40,894 bases of DNA from Caulobacteraceae bacterium (GTDB taxonomy: Bacteria > Pseudomonadota > Alphaproteobacteria > Caulobacterales > Caulobacteraceae): contig JAFBAO010000005.1 of the NCBI GenBank assembly GCA_019247715.1, positions 1 to 40,894 of the forward strand. Direction: 5' to 3'. Below the pieces are notes generated by a model. It did no database searches. It had not been told where the DNA came from and saw only the letters and a program-made list of their open reading frames with translations. Shown piece after piece: positions 16,760 through 25,478 of this stretch; position 1 is the first letter of the stretch, and each line of letters opens with the position of its first letter. The position numbers and the translations under genes were made by a program.

Positions 16760-16801
16760 AAAAACGAAGGCCCCGGCGCTGGGCGAGCGACCGAGGCTTC
16801 G
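16760..16801 (-). terminator. Rho-independent terminator of the hybrid kinase operon
   Basis: On the minus strand a GC-rich stem (arms 16801-16791 and 16776-16765, one bulge and one wobble) is followed by GTTTTT (16764-16760 as T5). It lies about 30 bases after the kinase stop at 16829, and separates it from the convergent small ORF. Confidence 0.7.
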
Positions 16802-16828
16802 TGCTACTTCGTGAGGACCGTAGGACTA

Positions 16829-19144
16829 TTAGCCGGATTCGTGGCGGGATTTTGTCTGTGTCGGGTTTTCTTCCGCACCGGCCTCCGGCGTCGCTCCCGG
16901 TCCTTCCAGCACCCGCTGCATTTCCGCCGCGAGCGGTCTGAACTGCAACGGCTTTGCGACGACGCCGTCCATTCCGGCGGCTCCGTACTCCGCCACCTGA
17001 TGTGACATGACGTTGGCGGTGACGGCCAGCATCGGCGTGGGTTTCCAGCCCCGCTCGGCCTCGAGCCGACGGATCTCGCGGGCGGCCTCGACGCCGCCCA
17101 TCCGGGGCATCTGGATGTCCATCAATATGATGTCGAAGCCTCCCGCCTCTCCGAAAGCGCTGACGGCCTGCGCGCCGTCGTCGACAAGGGTCAGCTCCGG
17201 CTCCAGCGGATCGAGAAGGGCCTTCAGGATCAGCTGGTTGGTCTTGTTGTCCTCCGCCGCGAGGATCCGCAGCGGGCGGTAGGAGGACGGATCCGGCGTC
17301 CTCGGCTCGGCCCCGGGCTGCGCGCCGGGCCGCAGAGGCAGCAGCAAGGTGAAGGTCGAGCCGCGGCCCTCGGCGCTGACCGCGCTCAGTTCGCCGCCCA
17401 TGAGGCGCGTCAGCTCGCGGCAGATGGCGAGGCCGAGGCCCGAGCCGCCGAAGCGACGGGTCATGGAGGTGTCGGCCTGGGTGAACTTCTGGAACATCTG
17501 CTCGAGCTGGCCGGCGGGAATGCCCACCCCGGTGTCCTGGATCTCGAACAGCAGGCCGCGGTCGGCTCGGCGCACTCTCATGGTCACCCGCCCGCGATCA
17601 GTGAATTTGACCGCGTTGGAGGTAAGGTTGGCGAGCACCTGGCGCAGGCGCATGGCGTCGCCCGTCCACGTCCCTTTGGCCGCCGGCTCGATCTCGACGG
17701 AGAAGGCGACGCCTCTTTGCTGGGCGATCGCGCCGAAGCCCCTGGCAGCCGCCGACACCGCGCTCTCGAGATCGAACTCGTGGGACTCGATCTCCAGCTG
17801 CCCCGCCTCGATCTTGGACAAATCGAGGATGCTGTTGAGAATCGCCAGCAGCGATTCGCCGCAGTCCCTAATGATCCCGACCTCGATCTGGGCCTCGCCG
17901 CCGAGGCTCCGGCGCGCCAGCGCCTCGGCCATGCCGAGAATGCCGTTGAGCGGCGTGCGGACCTCGTGGCTCATGTTGGCGAGGAAGTCGCCCTTGGCCT
18001 TGTTGGCGCTCTCGGCCGCGACCCTTGCCGAGGTCAGCGCCTGCTCGCGGCGCACGATTTCCTCGGCCATGCGGTTGAAGGTGTGGCTCAAGGAGGCGAT
18101 CTCGTCGCGGCCGCGGATCGTGACGGCGCCGGCCTCGCCGCGCTCCAGCCCCTCCGCCGCCGCGGTCAGGGCGGCGAGGGGGTGGGTTATCTGCTGGGCC
18201 AGCGCTAGGGCGCCCAGCGCCATGAGAACGAGGCCCCCGGCGATGAGCAAGATCACCGTCGCCAGGAGGCCGTCATAGGGCTTCAGCGCTTCGGCGAGGG
18301 GGTAGCGCAGCAGGAGCGCCGTCCGCTCCTGGCCAACCGTCGTGAGCGGGCGCACGATCTCCATCCAAGGACCGATGCGCACGGCGGCGGCGCGCCGCGA
18401 ACGGCTGGCGTGTTCGAGCCTCAGAACTGCCGCCGCATGCGATAGCTCGGCGGCGGAAGTGTCGGCCGCGCCGCGCCAGCTGCCGTCCGGCTCCTGCACC
18501 AGCACCTCGGCGCCCAGGGCGATCGGAGAAAGCGCGGCGAGCTTTCCGAGCTCGGCCTGGTCGATCCGCTGGGCGAAGATGAGCCGCCCGGCCGGAGAGG
18601 GCGCCCGGACGGTGGTGGAAACCATCTCGTAGGGGACGCCGGCCAGCACGAAGGCGCCCCTCTCGAGGTCGCTGTCGCCTAGATCTTCAAGCTGCGCGGT
18701 GATGGCTGGGGACGTCGGCAGACCGTCCATGGCGAGGATCCGGCCCCCAGGGTCGACCACGAAGGCGAGATCGAGGCCGAGCCGGGCCCGCAGGTTGCCG
18801 AGGGCCGAGGCGATGGTCGGCGCATCCTTGCTGGCGATGGCGGACTTGAAGCCGAAGTCGTCCGACATGAGGGCGGCGCTGTCGCCGAGCTGGGCGGCGC
18901 GCAGCTCCCACACGCGATCGAAGACGACGGCGCTGGCGTTCAGCTCGTCGCGCACCACCGCTTCGGCGCCGTGGGTCAGGGACATGTAGACCGCCCCCAG
19001 GACGAGGGCGAGCACGAGGGCGAACAGGCTGAGGTAGGACACCGTCAGCTTGGTCTGCAGGCGCTTGAAGCCGAGCCTGGACGGCGCGGTCAGCCCCCCA
19101 GCCAACCGCTGCAGCTTGGACTGCTCCGGCGAACCCGAGAACAA
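16829..19144 (-). CDS. Hybrid sensor histidine kinase (periplasmic sensor, HAMP, HisKA, HATPase, REC)
   Basis: 771 residues. TM1 spans about 33-55 and TM2 about 292-316, enclosing a ~235-residue periplasmic sensor that resembles the double-Cache type of two-component sensors (LMSDDFGFKSAIASKD, then ALGNLRARLGLDLAFVVDP). HAMP follows at about 317-370, the HisKA H-box H393 in MSHEVRTPLNGILG, N-box N506/N510, G-box DTGVGIP at 537-543, and a C-terminal receiver with D676 (LMDIQMP) and K731. A phosphotransfer protein and regulator must act downstream; none is adjacent. It is the third gene after a cupredoxin and an outer-membrane barrel, with a 73-base gap, so the sensed signal may relate to copper or envelope redox state. 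Confidence 0.93.
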   Translation of the reverse strand: MFSGSPEQSKLQRLAGGLTAPSRLGFKRLQTKLTVSYLSLFALVLALVLGAVYMSLTHGAEAVVRDELNASAVVFDRVWELRAAQLGDSAALMSDDFGFKSAIASKDAPTIASALGNLRARLGLDLAFVVDPGGRILAMDGLPTSPAITAQLEDLGDSDLERGAFVLAGVPYEMVSTTVRAPSPAGRLIFAQRIDQAELGKLAALSPIALGAEVLVQEPDGSWRGAADTSAAELSHAAAVLRLEHASRSRRAAAVRIGPWMEIVRPLTTVGQERTALLLRYPLAEALKPYDGLLATVILLIAGGLVLMALGALALAQQITHPLAALTAAAEGLERGEAGAVTIRGRDEIASLSHTFNRMAEEIVRREQALTSARVAAESANKAKGDFLANMSHEVRTPLNGILGMAEALARRSLGGEAQIEVGIIRDCGESLLAILNSILDLSKIEAGQLEIESHEFDLESAVSAAARGFGAIAQQRGVAFSVEIEPAAKGTWTGDAMRLRQVLANLTSNAVKFTDRGRVTMRVRRADRGLLFEIQDTGVGIPAGQLEQMFQKFTQADTSMTRRFGGSGLGLAICRELTRLMGGELSAVSAEGRGSTFTLLLPLRPGAQPGAEPRTPDPSSYRPLRILAAEDNKTNQLILKALLDPLEPELTLVDDGAQAVSAFGEAGGFDIILMDIQMPRMGGVEAAREIRRLEAERGWKPTPMLAVTANVMSHQVAEYGAAGMDGVVAKPLQFRPLAAEMQRVLEGPGATPEAGAEENPTQTKSRHESG

Positions 19145-19217
19145 CGCGGCCCTTTCTTACGCCTGGTTGAACAGGGTTTTGCATCAGAGTGGTAAGGGCC
19201 GAGTGAACGGGAAGCGG

Positions 19218-20489
19218 TTACATGCTGAAGCGCAGGCTCGACTGCAGCACCGTCTGGGATTGGCCAGGACCCTCTCCGGCCAGGGAGCGGGCCGGACGGG
19301 TGCTCTCCACGTGCAGGGCTTCGAGCCGTAGGTCGAGATGCCGGGTCAGGGGACGCCGCCAGGCGGCGGTGACGCCCCAGCCATGCTCGTTCTTGTCGTC
19401 GCTGAAGGCCATGGTGCGGTCGTGGGTGTCGAAGATGTCCCCCCGCAGGGTCAGGCTGCCCTTGCCGATGTCCTGGGTCGCCGAGAGGTAGGCCGACCTG
19501 AAGATCACGTCGACCCAGATCCCCTTGGGGGTCTGAAAGCCGAATTGCGTCCGCCCCCAGAGCCCCTGGGCCCTCAGCCGGGTGTGTTCGCCGATCCTGG
19601 CCGTCGCGCCGAAGTCGGTGAAGTTCGTCGCCCAGGCCCACTGCTCGGGCGGCGTCACGGCCCGCCGGTCGCCGCGGTTGTCGTAATGCAGGCCCTCGAG
19701 GGTGACCGGCCAGTCGGCCGGGGCCCATTCCAGCTTGGCGTAGTAGCCGCCGCGATGATCGATCTCCAGCGTGGTGTAGGTGTCGTCGCCCTGGGCCCGG
19801 GCGAAGAAGGGCGAGCGCGGGGGCAGGGGGAACGAGCCCATCAGCTGCCCCTGGCGGTCGTCGAAGGCCCAGCCCCGGAAGGAGAGCAGAGTGCCCGCGG
19901 TGTCGTCGAACCCGAAGAGGGCGCCGGTGGCCGCCACGCGCCCGAGCCCGCCCTGGCGCGAGATCGTGGCCTCCGCGCCCACCACCTTCACCTCCTCGCC
20001 GATCCAGCTGTTGATGGCCGAAGGCGTGATGACGTCGGTCAGGCCCCAGACCCGCCGGTCATGCTCGAGCGAGATCGGCGGATAGAAGTAGCCGAACCGG
20101 GCCTGGAAGCGGGTGTCCGAACGCGGGGTCGGCTTGAACACGGCGTAGGCCTGGGCCAGGTCGACCGGGTGCTCCTGGTCGGGCTGGTTGACGACGTCGA
20201 CGACGGCGCTCCAGTCCCAGCCGAGCCGGGGCGTCCACTCGAGGGCCGCCAGCGCAAGGTCCAGGCGACCCTTCAGGGCCTTGGATCCGTCGCCCCCGTA
20301 GATCGCCTTGCCGAAGCCTTCGTCGGCGAAGGACGGCTCGCCGTTCGCCGCGGCGGCGCGGAGGTCGACCACGGCGTGAATCGTCTCCGGCGACAGAAGC
20401 GCGACCTGCGCCGCGGCGGCCCCCGGGGCGGCGGCCAGCAGGGCGCCCATGGCGAACGCTGTCCGACGGAGGGGGTCCCGGGGCGGCAT
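19218..20489 (-). CDS. Outer-membrane beta-barrel protein of unknown function
   Basis: 423 residues with a signal peptide (about 1-27, APGAAAAQ) and then a long run of alternating, aromatic-capped strands typical of a porin-like barrel (TRFQARFGYFYPP, YYAKLEWAPADWPVTLEG, TLRGDIFDTHD, QSSLRFSM at the end). Length and strand pattern suggest 14-16 strands. ATG 20489 is 3 bases after the cupredoxin stop, so translation is probably coupled; a second ATG at 20450 would give a shorter signal peptide. I know no named function. Position between a cupredoxin and a sensor kinase suggests a channel or scaffold in the same envelope system. Confidence 0.8.
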   Translation of the reverse strand: MPPRDPLRRTAFAMGALLAAAPGAAAAQVALLSPETIHAVVDLRAAAANGEPSFADEGFGKAIYGGDGSKALKGRLDLALAALEWTPRLGWDWSAVVDVVNQPDQEHPVDLAQAYAVFKPTPRSDTRFQARFGYFYPPISLEHDRRVWGLTDVITPSAINSWIGEEVKVVGAEATISRQGGLGRVAATGALFGFDDTAGTLLSFRGWAFDDRQGQLMGSFPLPPRSPFFARAQGDDTYTTLEIDHRGGYYAKLEWAPADWPVTLEGLHYDNRGDRRAVTPPEQWAWATNFTDFGATARIGEHTRLRAQGLWGRTQFGFQTPKGIWVDVIFRSAYLSATQDIGKGSLTLRGDIFDTHDRTMAFSDDKNEHGWGVTAAWRRPLTRHLDLRLEALHVESTRPARSLAGEGPGQSQTVLQSSLRFSM

Positions 20490-20492
20490 CGA

Positions 20493-21119
20493 TCAATACA
20501 TGCGCATTCGCATGCGGTCGGGCGCGGGCTTGAGCGCGGTGACGATCGTCTTGCGGGTCTCGCCCTGCGCCGGGACCGACACGTCGACGCTCAGCTGGGA
20601 ATCCGCGGCCTTCAGGAAGGGATGCCAGACCTTGAGCTGGCGGGCGCCGGCGGGCGTCCCGGAGATCACCGCTTCACCGGCGGCGTTGGTCAGAGCCGCG
20701 TAGGGCGTATCGACGACCACGATGTAGGCGAGCATCTGGTCATGGATGTTGCACCCGAGGTCGACCACCCCCGGCTTGTCGAAACGCACCAGCCGGGTCT
20801 CGTCGCGGCCGTAGAGCTTCAGCTCGAAACGCTTGGCGGGCGAGAACGAATAGACGTGGTGGCGCACCGTATCGAGGTTCGGAAACGAGACGTCGGCGCC
20901 CACCGGGACGATGAGGACGAAGGGGTCGAACTGCAGATTGTGCTGCGCCATCCGGTAGGGCCAGGCGAAGCGGATAGGCCCCGAGTGCGGCGCCTCGATC
21001 GTCACCACCGCGTCGGCGACGGGCTTTCCCTGCGGCGTGCGCACGGTCACGACCACGTCGCCGGCGAACGCCAGCCCCGGCGTCAGGAGCGCCAGCAGCA
21101 GAAGAACCCCCAGCCTCAT
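20493..21119 (-). CDS. Periplasmic cupredoxin-domain protein
   Basis: 208 residues. Signal peptide about 1-19 (LLLLALLTPGLAFA). A plastocyanin-like fold follows: FPNLDTVRHHVYSFS gives H87/H88, and LGCNIHDQM gives C123, H126 and M129, a complete type-1 copper ligand set. Such proteins are often annotated as methylamine utilization proteins, though no mau genes are here. The second half (from ~150) looks like a small beta-sandwich. The tail ends in DRMRMRMY, methionine-rich and possibly Cu(I)-binding. It is the first gene of the operon with the barrel and the hybrid kinase. ATG 21119 is chosen because the signal peptide starts there. Confidence 0.88.
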   Translation of the reverse strand: MRLGVLLLLALLTPGLAFAGDVVVTVRTPQGKPVADAVVTIEAPHSGPIRFAWPYRMAQHNLQFDPFVLIVPVGADVSFPNLDTVRHHVYSFSPAKRFELKLYGRDETRLVRFDKPGVVDLGCNIHDQMLAYIVVVDTPYAALTNAAGEAVISGTPAGARQLKVWHPFLKAADSQLSVDVSVPAQGETRKTIVTALKPAPDRMRMRMY

Positions 21120-21166
21120 GGACCGGATAGTAGATAAAGAGGGTGAAGGCCCGCCTAACCGGCTTT

Positions 21167-21181
21167 CGGAGCCAGGCTCCG
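21167..21181. promoter_or_regulatory. 15-bp palindrome upstream of the cupredoxin operon
   Basis: CGGAGCCAGGCTCCG is symmetric about its central base and lies 48-62 bases before the cupredoxin ATG, in the 123-base gap after the LysR gene. It could be an operator for the operon or the hairpin of a LysR terminator, although no T-run follows. The function is not decided by sequence. Confidence 0.3.
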
Positions 21182-21242
21182 GAGGACGAGGCCGAGGGGG
21201 CGCCCTTCGGCCTCGGGCCAACGGGCGGGCTGCATGACGCGG

Positions 21243-22277
21243 TCAGGAGGTTGCGCGCGCCGTGGGCCGAGGGCTTGCCCGCTGGGTCCGCCGCGACGGC
21301 GAGGGCGGCTGCGACGGCTGCCGTGGATGGTCCGCCAAGACCGGCGCCGGGGCGCCCTCGGCCGGCTCGCCCGCGGCGGCCGACCAGTCCGGGGCCGCGA
21401 ACCGCTCCTGGAGGAAATCCAGGAACGCCCTCAGCCGGGCGCTGCCGCGCAGCTTGCGCGGATAGATGGCGAACACGTCTTCCTTGTGGGCGGGCAGGTC
21501 CGGGAAGAGGCGCACCAGGCGCCCCGCGGCCAGGTCCGCCCCCACGTGGTACTCGGCCAGCCGCACGATACCGGCCCCCACCCGCGCCAGGGCCTGCAAC
21601 ATCGAGCCGTTGTTGGAGGCCAGGGAAGACGCCTCGAGATCCTCGTCCATCAGGGCCGGTCCCTCGGCGTGCGCGCCGCCGTGCCGGCGGGTCTCCAGGG
21701 CATAGCCGAGACATTCGTGCTCGCGCAGATCCTGGAGGGTGGCGGGCGCGCCCCGTCGGCGCAGATAGCTCGGTGCGGCGCAGATCACCCATCCGCTCGA
21801 ACTGATCTTGCGGATGAGCATGTCCGAGTCCGGCGGCCGGCCGACCCGGATCGCCAGGTCGATCCAGTGCTCCGCCATGTCGAGCGGCTCGTTGCGCAGG
21901 ATGAACTCCAGCCGGATCTTGGGGTACCGCTCGCGAAAGGCCGGGACCACCCGCGCCAGCTGATAGATGGCGAAGGACGGCGGGACGAGGATGCGCAGGT
22001 CTCCCTCCGGAGAGCGCAGCGATCCCGAGACCGCGTCCTCGGCCTCGTTCACCGCCTCGATCGCCCGCTTGGCGGCGCTGTAGAAGGTCTCGCCGTCGGA
22101 GGTCGGCCGCATGCTCCGCGAAGAGCGCTCCAGAAGCCGGGCGCCCAGGCGCTGCTCCAGACGGCTGATCGACTTGCTGACGGCGGAGGGCGTGAGGTCG
22201 AGGCTGCGCGCCGCGCTGGAATAGTTTCCACGCTCGATCACCTCGATGAAGATGCGCAGCTCAGCCAGCCGATCCAT
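21243..22277 (-). CDS. LysR family transcriptional regulator
   Basis: 344 residues. The N-terminal winged helix (1-60) has LRIFIEVIERGNYSSAARSLDLTPSAVSKSISRLEQRLG; the effector domain follows with LRILVPPSFAIYQLARVVPAF. It resembles the CrgA-type subgroup. The last ~45 residues are an extra Pro/Ser/Arg-rich tail beyond the usual ~300 residues. The gene is divergent from the biotin carrier/acyl-CoA synthetase operon, with 161 bases between, the usual arrangement for a LysR regulator and its target. A 20-bp palindrome lies just before its start. The inducer is unknown. Confidence 0.9.
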   Translation of the reverse strand: MDRLAELRIFIEVIERGNYSSAARSLDLTPSAVSKSISRLEQRLGARLLERSSRSMRPTSDGETFYSAAKRAIEAVNEAEDAVSGSLRSPEGDLRILVPPSFAIYQLARVVPAFRERYPKIRLEFILRNEPLDMAEHWIDLAIRVGRPPDSDMLIRKISSSGWVICAAPSYLRRRGAPATLQDLREHECLGYALETRRHGGAHAEGPALMDEDLEASSLASNNGSMLQALARVGAGIVRLAEYHVGADLAAGRLVRLFPDLPAHKEDVFAIYPRKLRGSARLRAFLDFLQERFAAPDWSAAAGEPAEGAPAPVLADHPRQPSQPPSPSRRTQRASPRPTARATS

Positions 22278-22285
22278 TGAGCGCC

Positions 22286-22305
22286 TTACCTGTGAACACC
22301 GGTAA
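22286..22305. promoter_or_regulatory. Candidate LysR operator
   Basis: TTACCTGTGAACACCGGTAA is a near-perfect 20-bp inverted repeat (TTACC/GGTAA outer arms, GTG/CAC inner arms). It lies 9-28 bases upstream of the LysR ATG in the divergent region. It is consistent with an autoregulatory binding site. Confidence 0.5.
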
Positions 22306-22438
22306 TAGTATCCTGAAGAAACGCCGACTTGCCAGGGCCTTGCGCAATCGGGACAAGGACACCGCCCCGGCTGCGGCGGTTGGCGCGCGCAGGCTCGCGC
22401 CTGCAGCCGGCGGAAACTTGGGGGATTAGAGCGGCCTC

Positions 22439-22651
22439 ATGTCGACACTGGTTCGGGCGGAAATCACCGGCAACGTCTGGAAGATCGAAGTCGAAGACGG
22501 CGCTCGCGTCGGCGGCGGCGATACGTTGATCATCATGGAATCCATGAAGATGGAGATCCCGGTCGAGTCGCCTGCGGCGGGAGTCTGCCGGCTGCGCGTC
22601 GCCGAGGGCGACAGCGTCCAGGAAGGCGACGTGCTCGCCGAGATAGAATAG
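22439..22651 (+). CDS. Stand-alone biotin carrier (biotinyl/lipoyl attachment) domain protein
   Basis: 70 residues making exactly one biotinyl domain: the attachment site is K37 in IMESMKMEIPV, flanked by the conserved ESPAAG hairpin and EGDSVQEGDVLAEIE C-terminus. It should be biotinylated by BirA and carry CO2 between a biotin carboxylase and a carboxyltransferase. It is the first gene of the operon divergent from LysR, 8 bases before the acyl-CoA synthetase. The biotin carboxylase lies 2.8 kb downstream; a carboxyltransferase gene is not seen in the window. Confidence 0.92.
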   Translation: MSTLVRAEITGNVWKIEVEDGARVGGGDTLIIMESMKMEIPVESPAAGVCRLRVAEGDSVQEGDVLAEIE

Positions 22652-22659
22652 GGCGGCGG

Positions 22660-24261
22660 ATGAATAGGTCGGAAGGCGGGCGGGGGCTGAGCGGGGCCGA
22701 TCGCGCCGGCCGCCCGGCCTTTGACCGACGAGCCATGCAGAGCATCCCCGAGCCCCTGCTGCTGACGGCCCAGCTGGCCAAGCACGCGGCCCACTACGGC
22801 GTGAAGCCCGCGGCGATCGATCAGGCCGGCGAGCTCACCTACGCGGAGCTCTGGGCGGCGATCGGTGCGGCGGCGGGGGGCTTCCGTGACGCCGGCGTTC
22901 GGCCCGGCGACCGCGTCTGCACCGCCATGCACCCCTCGCTGGCGCACCTGGTGCTGATCCTCGGCTGCATGGCGGCCGGGGCCGTGCCGTGCCCGCTCAA
23001 CATCCGCCTCACGACCGCCGAGTTCACACGCTTCCTGGAGCCGATCGCGCCGGCCTTGATCGTCGCCGACCCCGACCACCGGCCTAGGATCGAGGGCCTG
23101 GCGCCGAAGGTGGTCGTGCTGGACGCCGCCGAGGCGCCCCGGCCGATCGCCGAACGGATGCAGCCGCTGTGGTCGCGCAGCCCAGGCTGGGCTCCCCTGG
23201 CCGAGACCGACCTGGCGCTGATCATCCCCACCGGCGGGACGACGGGCGTGCCCAAGGGGGCCATTTCCACCCATCGAGGGATCTACCTCTGGCTCGCCTC
23301 CTGCGCCCTGAACGGCGGGCGCACCGCGCGGGACGTGGAGTTGTTCTTCTCGCCGTTCTTCCACATCAGCATCGTCACCGGATGGATGGCGACGCTGTTC
23401 TCGGCCGGCACGGTCCGCATCCTGCGCGCTTTCTCGGTGGAGCAGTCGCTCGAAGCGATCGACCGGGGCGCGACGTTCTTGATGGGGGCGCCCACCATGT
23501 TCACCGCCCTGCGTCGCCACCCAGACTTCCCGCACGTAGACCGCAGCAGCGTGCGGGTGATCGCGGTGGGCTCGATGGCGATCACCACGGCGTTCGTCGA
23601 GGAGATCATCGAGGAATACCCGCGGGCGCGCCTGAAGCACGGCTACGGGGCCACCGAGTTCGGGCCGGTGACCGGCATGCTCCACGAGGACTTCCTGGCC
23701 GGCCGGCTGATCGGTGTCGGGCGCGCGCTGCAGGGCTGCCGCATCAAGATCATGGACGAGGCGCTGCGCGAGGTCCCGGCCGGGGAGATCGGCGAGCTGG
23801 TGGTTTCCTGTCCATGGCAGACCATCGGCTACTGGGGCCGCGAGGAGGAGAGCGCCGCCACCTTCACGCCCGAGGGCGTGCGGCTCGGCGACCTCGGCGC
23901 GATCGACGCCGGCGGCTGGATCGAGATCGCCGGGCGCAAGAAGGAGATGATCATCTCCGGCGGGGAGAACATCTTCCCCAACGAGGTGGAGGCGGTGCTC
24001 TCGCGTCACCCGGCGGTGCGCGACATCACCGTCTATGGCGTCAAGGACGACTATTGGGGCGAGCGTGTGGAGGCCGCCGTGGTGCTGCAGCCGGGCGCGG
24101 CCCTGACGCAGGCCGAGCTCGCCCAGTTCGGCCGCTCGGAGCTGGGGGGCTACAAGCTGCCCAAGACAATGCGGATACTGGAGGCCATCCCCCTGACGCC
24201 CAACAACAAGCCGGACCGCCGGCGCCTCAGCCAGGAGGCGGAGGCCCCGCCCGCGCCATGA
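22660..24261 (+). CDS. Acyl-CoA synthetase (AMP-forming)
   Basis: 533 residues of the ANL superfamily: P-loop motif IIPTGGTTGVPKGAIS, A5 motif GYGATEFGPVTGM, A8 region IEIAGRKKEMIISGGENIFPNEVE and the catalytic lysine in NNKPDRRRLS at the C-terminus. It converts a carboxylic acid to its CoA thioester. ATG 22660 is used; ATG 22735, just before the first conserved segment, is a possible shorter start. It overlaps the next gene by 4 bases (ATGA). The setting suggests it activates the substrate of the whole cluster; chain type cannot be read from sequence. Confidence 0.92.
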   Translation: MNRSEGGRGLSGADRAGRPAFDRRAMQSIPEPLLLTAQLAKHAAHYGVKPAAIDQAGELTYAELWAAIGAAAGGFRDAGVRPGDRVCTAMHPSLAHLVLILGCMAAGAVPCPLNIRLTTAEFTRFLEPIAPALIVADPDHRPRIEGLAPKVVVLDAAEAPRPIAERMQPLWSRSPGWAPLAETDLALIIPTGGTTGVPKGAISTHRGIYLWLASCALNGGRTARDVELFFSPFFHISIVTGWMATLFSAGTVRILRAFSVEQSLEAIDRGATFLMGAPTMFTALRRHPDFPHVDRSSVRVIAVGSMAITTAFVEEIIEEYPRARLKHGYGATEFGPVTGMLHEDFLAGRLIGVGRALQGCRIKIMDEALREVPAGEIGELVVSCPWQTIGYWGREEESAATFTPEGVRLGDLGAIDAGGWIEIAGRKKEMIISGGENIFPNEVEAVLSRHPAVRDITVYGVKDDYWGERVEAAVVLQPGAALTQAELAQFGRSELGGYKLPKTMRILEAIPLTPNNKPDRRRLSQEAEAPPAP

Positions 24262-25361
24262 CCGAGACGCTCTCGCCCGAGACGGTCCGCAGCTACCTGG
24301 CGACCGAGGGGCGCCGCAGAACCCTTTGGCCCTTGAACCGCTGCGCCACCCGCGACGCGGTGCGCCGGTTCCTGCTGGGCGTCGGCGACGACAATCCGCT
24401 CTGGTGGGACGAGGCCCGGCCGACCGACGAAGCGTTCGCGCCGCCCACCTTCCTCTATTCCGGGGTGAACTTCGGCAGCTGGCCCGATCTCGGCGGCGGG
24501 CCGGCGGAGAAGGGCCAGCCCACCGTGACGCTCTGGGCCGGCGATCACTGGCGATGGACTTCGCACCTGCGCCTGGGCGAGGCTTTCGAGGCCGCCTCCG
24601 AGATCTTCGAGGTCCGGGAGAAGCGCGTGGGCGAGGCGACGGTGGGCCTGCGCCTGCGCGAGCGCGTCCGCTTCACCGGCGAAGGCGGCCGCGAGCTGGC
24701 GAGTTTCGTGCGCACCACGGTCACCATGCCCCGGCGAGAGGCGCCGGCGCCGTCTCCCGAAGCCCCGCCGCTGACCGCCGAAGAGCTGCGCCGGGTCGAG
24801 GACTGCTACGACGAGGAGCCCGGCCGCAGGCGCGGCGCCGAGCCGCGCTGGTGGGACAGCGTCGCGCCCGGCGACGCCGTGGGGCCCATCGTCAAGGGCC
24901 CGCTCACCGTGACCAACCTGGTCGGTTGGGTGATCGGCTGGGGCGCGCCGCTCTGTCCCACCAACCGGATGCTGCGCCAGTGGGTGAAGGACTTTCCGGG
25001 GGCGGTCGTCCGCAACCGGCGCACCGGGGGGCTGGAAGGCCCGGAGGGCATCCACTGGGACCACGACGTCTTCTCCGCCTTCGGCTACCGGCAGGGCTTC
25101 GATTTCGGCCCGCAGCGGATCTCCTGGGCCGCGCACCTCTGCACCGACTGGTGCGGCGACGCCGGACGGCTCCTAGAGCTCGATGCGCGGCTGCTGCGGA
25201 CGAACCCCATCGGCGACGTCACCTGGTTCACCGGGCGAGTCCAGCGCCGCTGGACCGAGGAAGACGGGCGCGGGCGCGTCGAGCTCGAGATCGAAGGCCG
25301 CAACCAGCGCGACGAGCTGACCACCGTCGCCCGCGCCGTCATCGAACTGCCCGTGCGTTGA
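24258..25361 (+). CDS. Double-hotdog MaoC-like (FAS1-like) dehydratase/hydratase
   Basis: 367 residues with two hotdog halves. The N-terminal half has FLLGVGDDNPLWWDEA, matching the GD-x-NPL catalytic region of FAS1-like MaoC dehydratases; the second half begins around DSVAPGDAVGPIVKGPLTVTNLV and contains DHDVFSAFGYRQGFDFGPQR. Members hydrate enoyl-CoA or dehydrate 3-hydroxyacyl-CoA. Its start codon overlaps the acyl-CoA synthetase stop, so the CoA ester made by that enzyme is the likely entry to this step. There is a 117-base gap to the biotin carboxylase gene. Confidence 0.8.
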   Translation: MTETLSPETVRSYLATEGRRRTLWPLNRCATRDAVRRFLLGVGDDNPLWWDEARPTDEAFAPPTFLYSGVNFGSWPDLGGGPAEKGQPTVTLWAGDHWRWTSHLRLGEAFEAASEIFEVREKRVGEATVGLRLRERVRFTGEGGRELASFVRTTVTMPRREAPAPSPEAPPLTAEELRRVEDCYDEEPGRRRGAEPRWWDSVAPGDAVGPIVKGPLTVTNLVGWVIGWGAPLCPTNRMLRQWVKDFPGAVVRNRRTGGLEGPEGIHWDHDVFSAFGYRQGFDFGPQRISWAAHLCTDWCGDAGRLLELDARLLRTNPIGDVTWFTGRVQRRWTEEDGRGRVELEIEGRNQRDELTTVARAVIELPVR

Positions 25362-25478
25362 GCGCGGGGCGGCGGCTGCGGCATCTGTGCGCCATGGGCA
25401 CAGTTCGGATTCCTCGCCCGAGATTGCCGCAATACGCCGCGCCGTTAGTTTGCCAATGACGCCCGGAGCGCCCGTCCT

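Noticed and set aside
19338..21137. 599-codon plus-strand frame opposite the barrel and cupredoxin
   Set aside because: Low-complexity Gly/Arg/Val shadow; the opposing frames have signal peptides and copper ligands.
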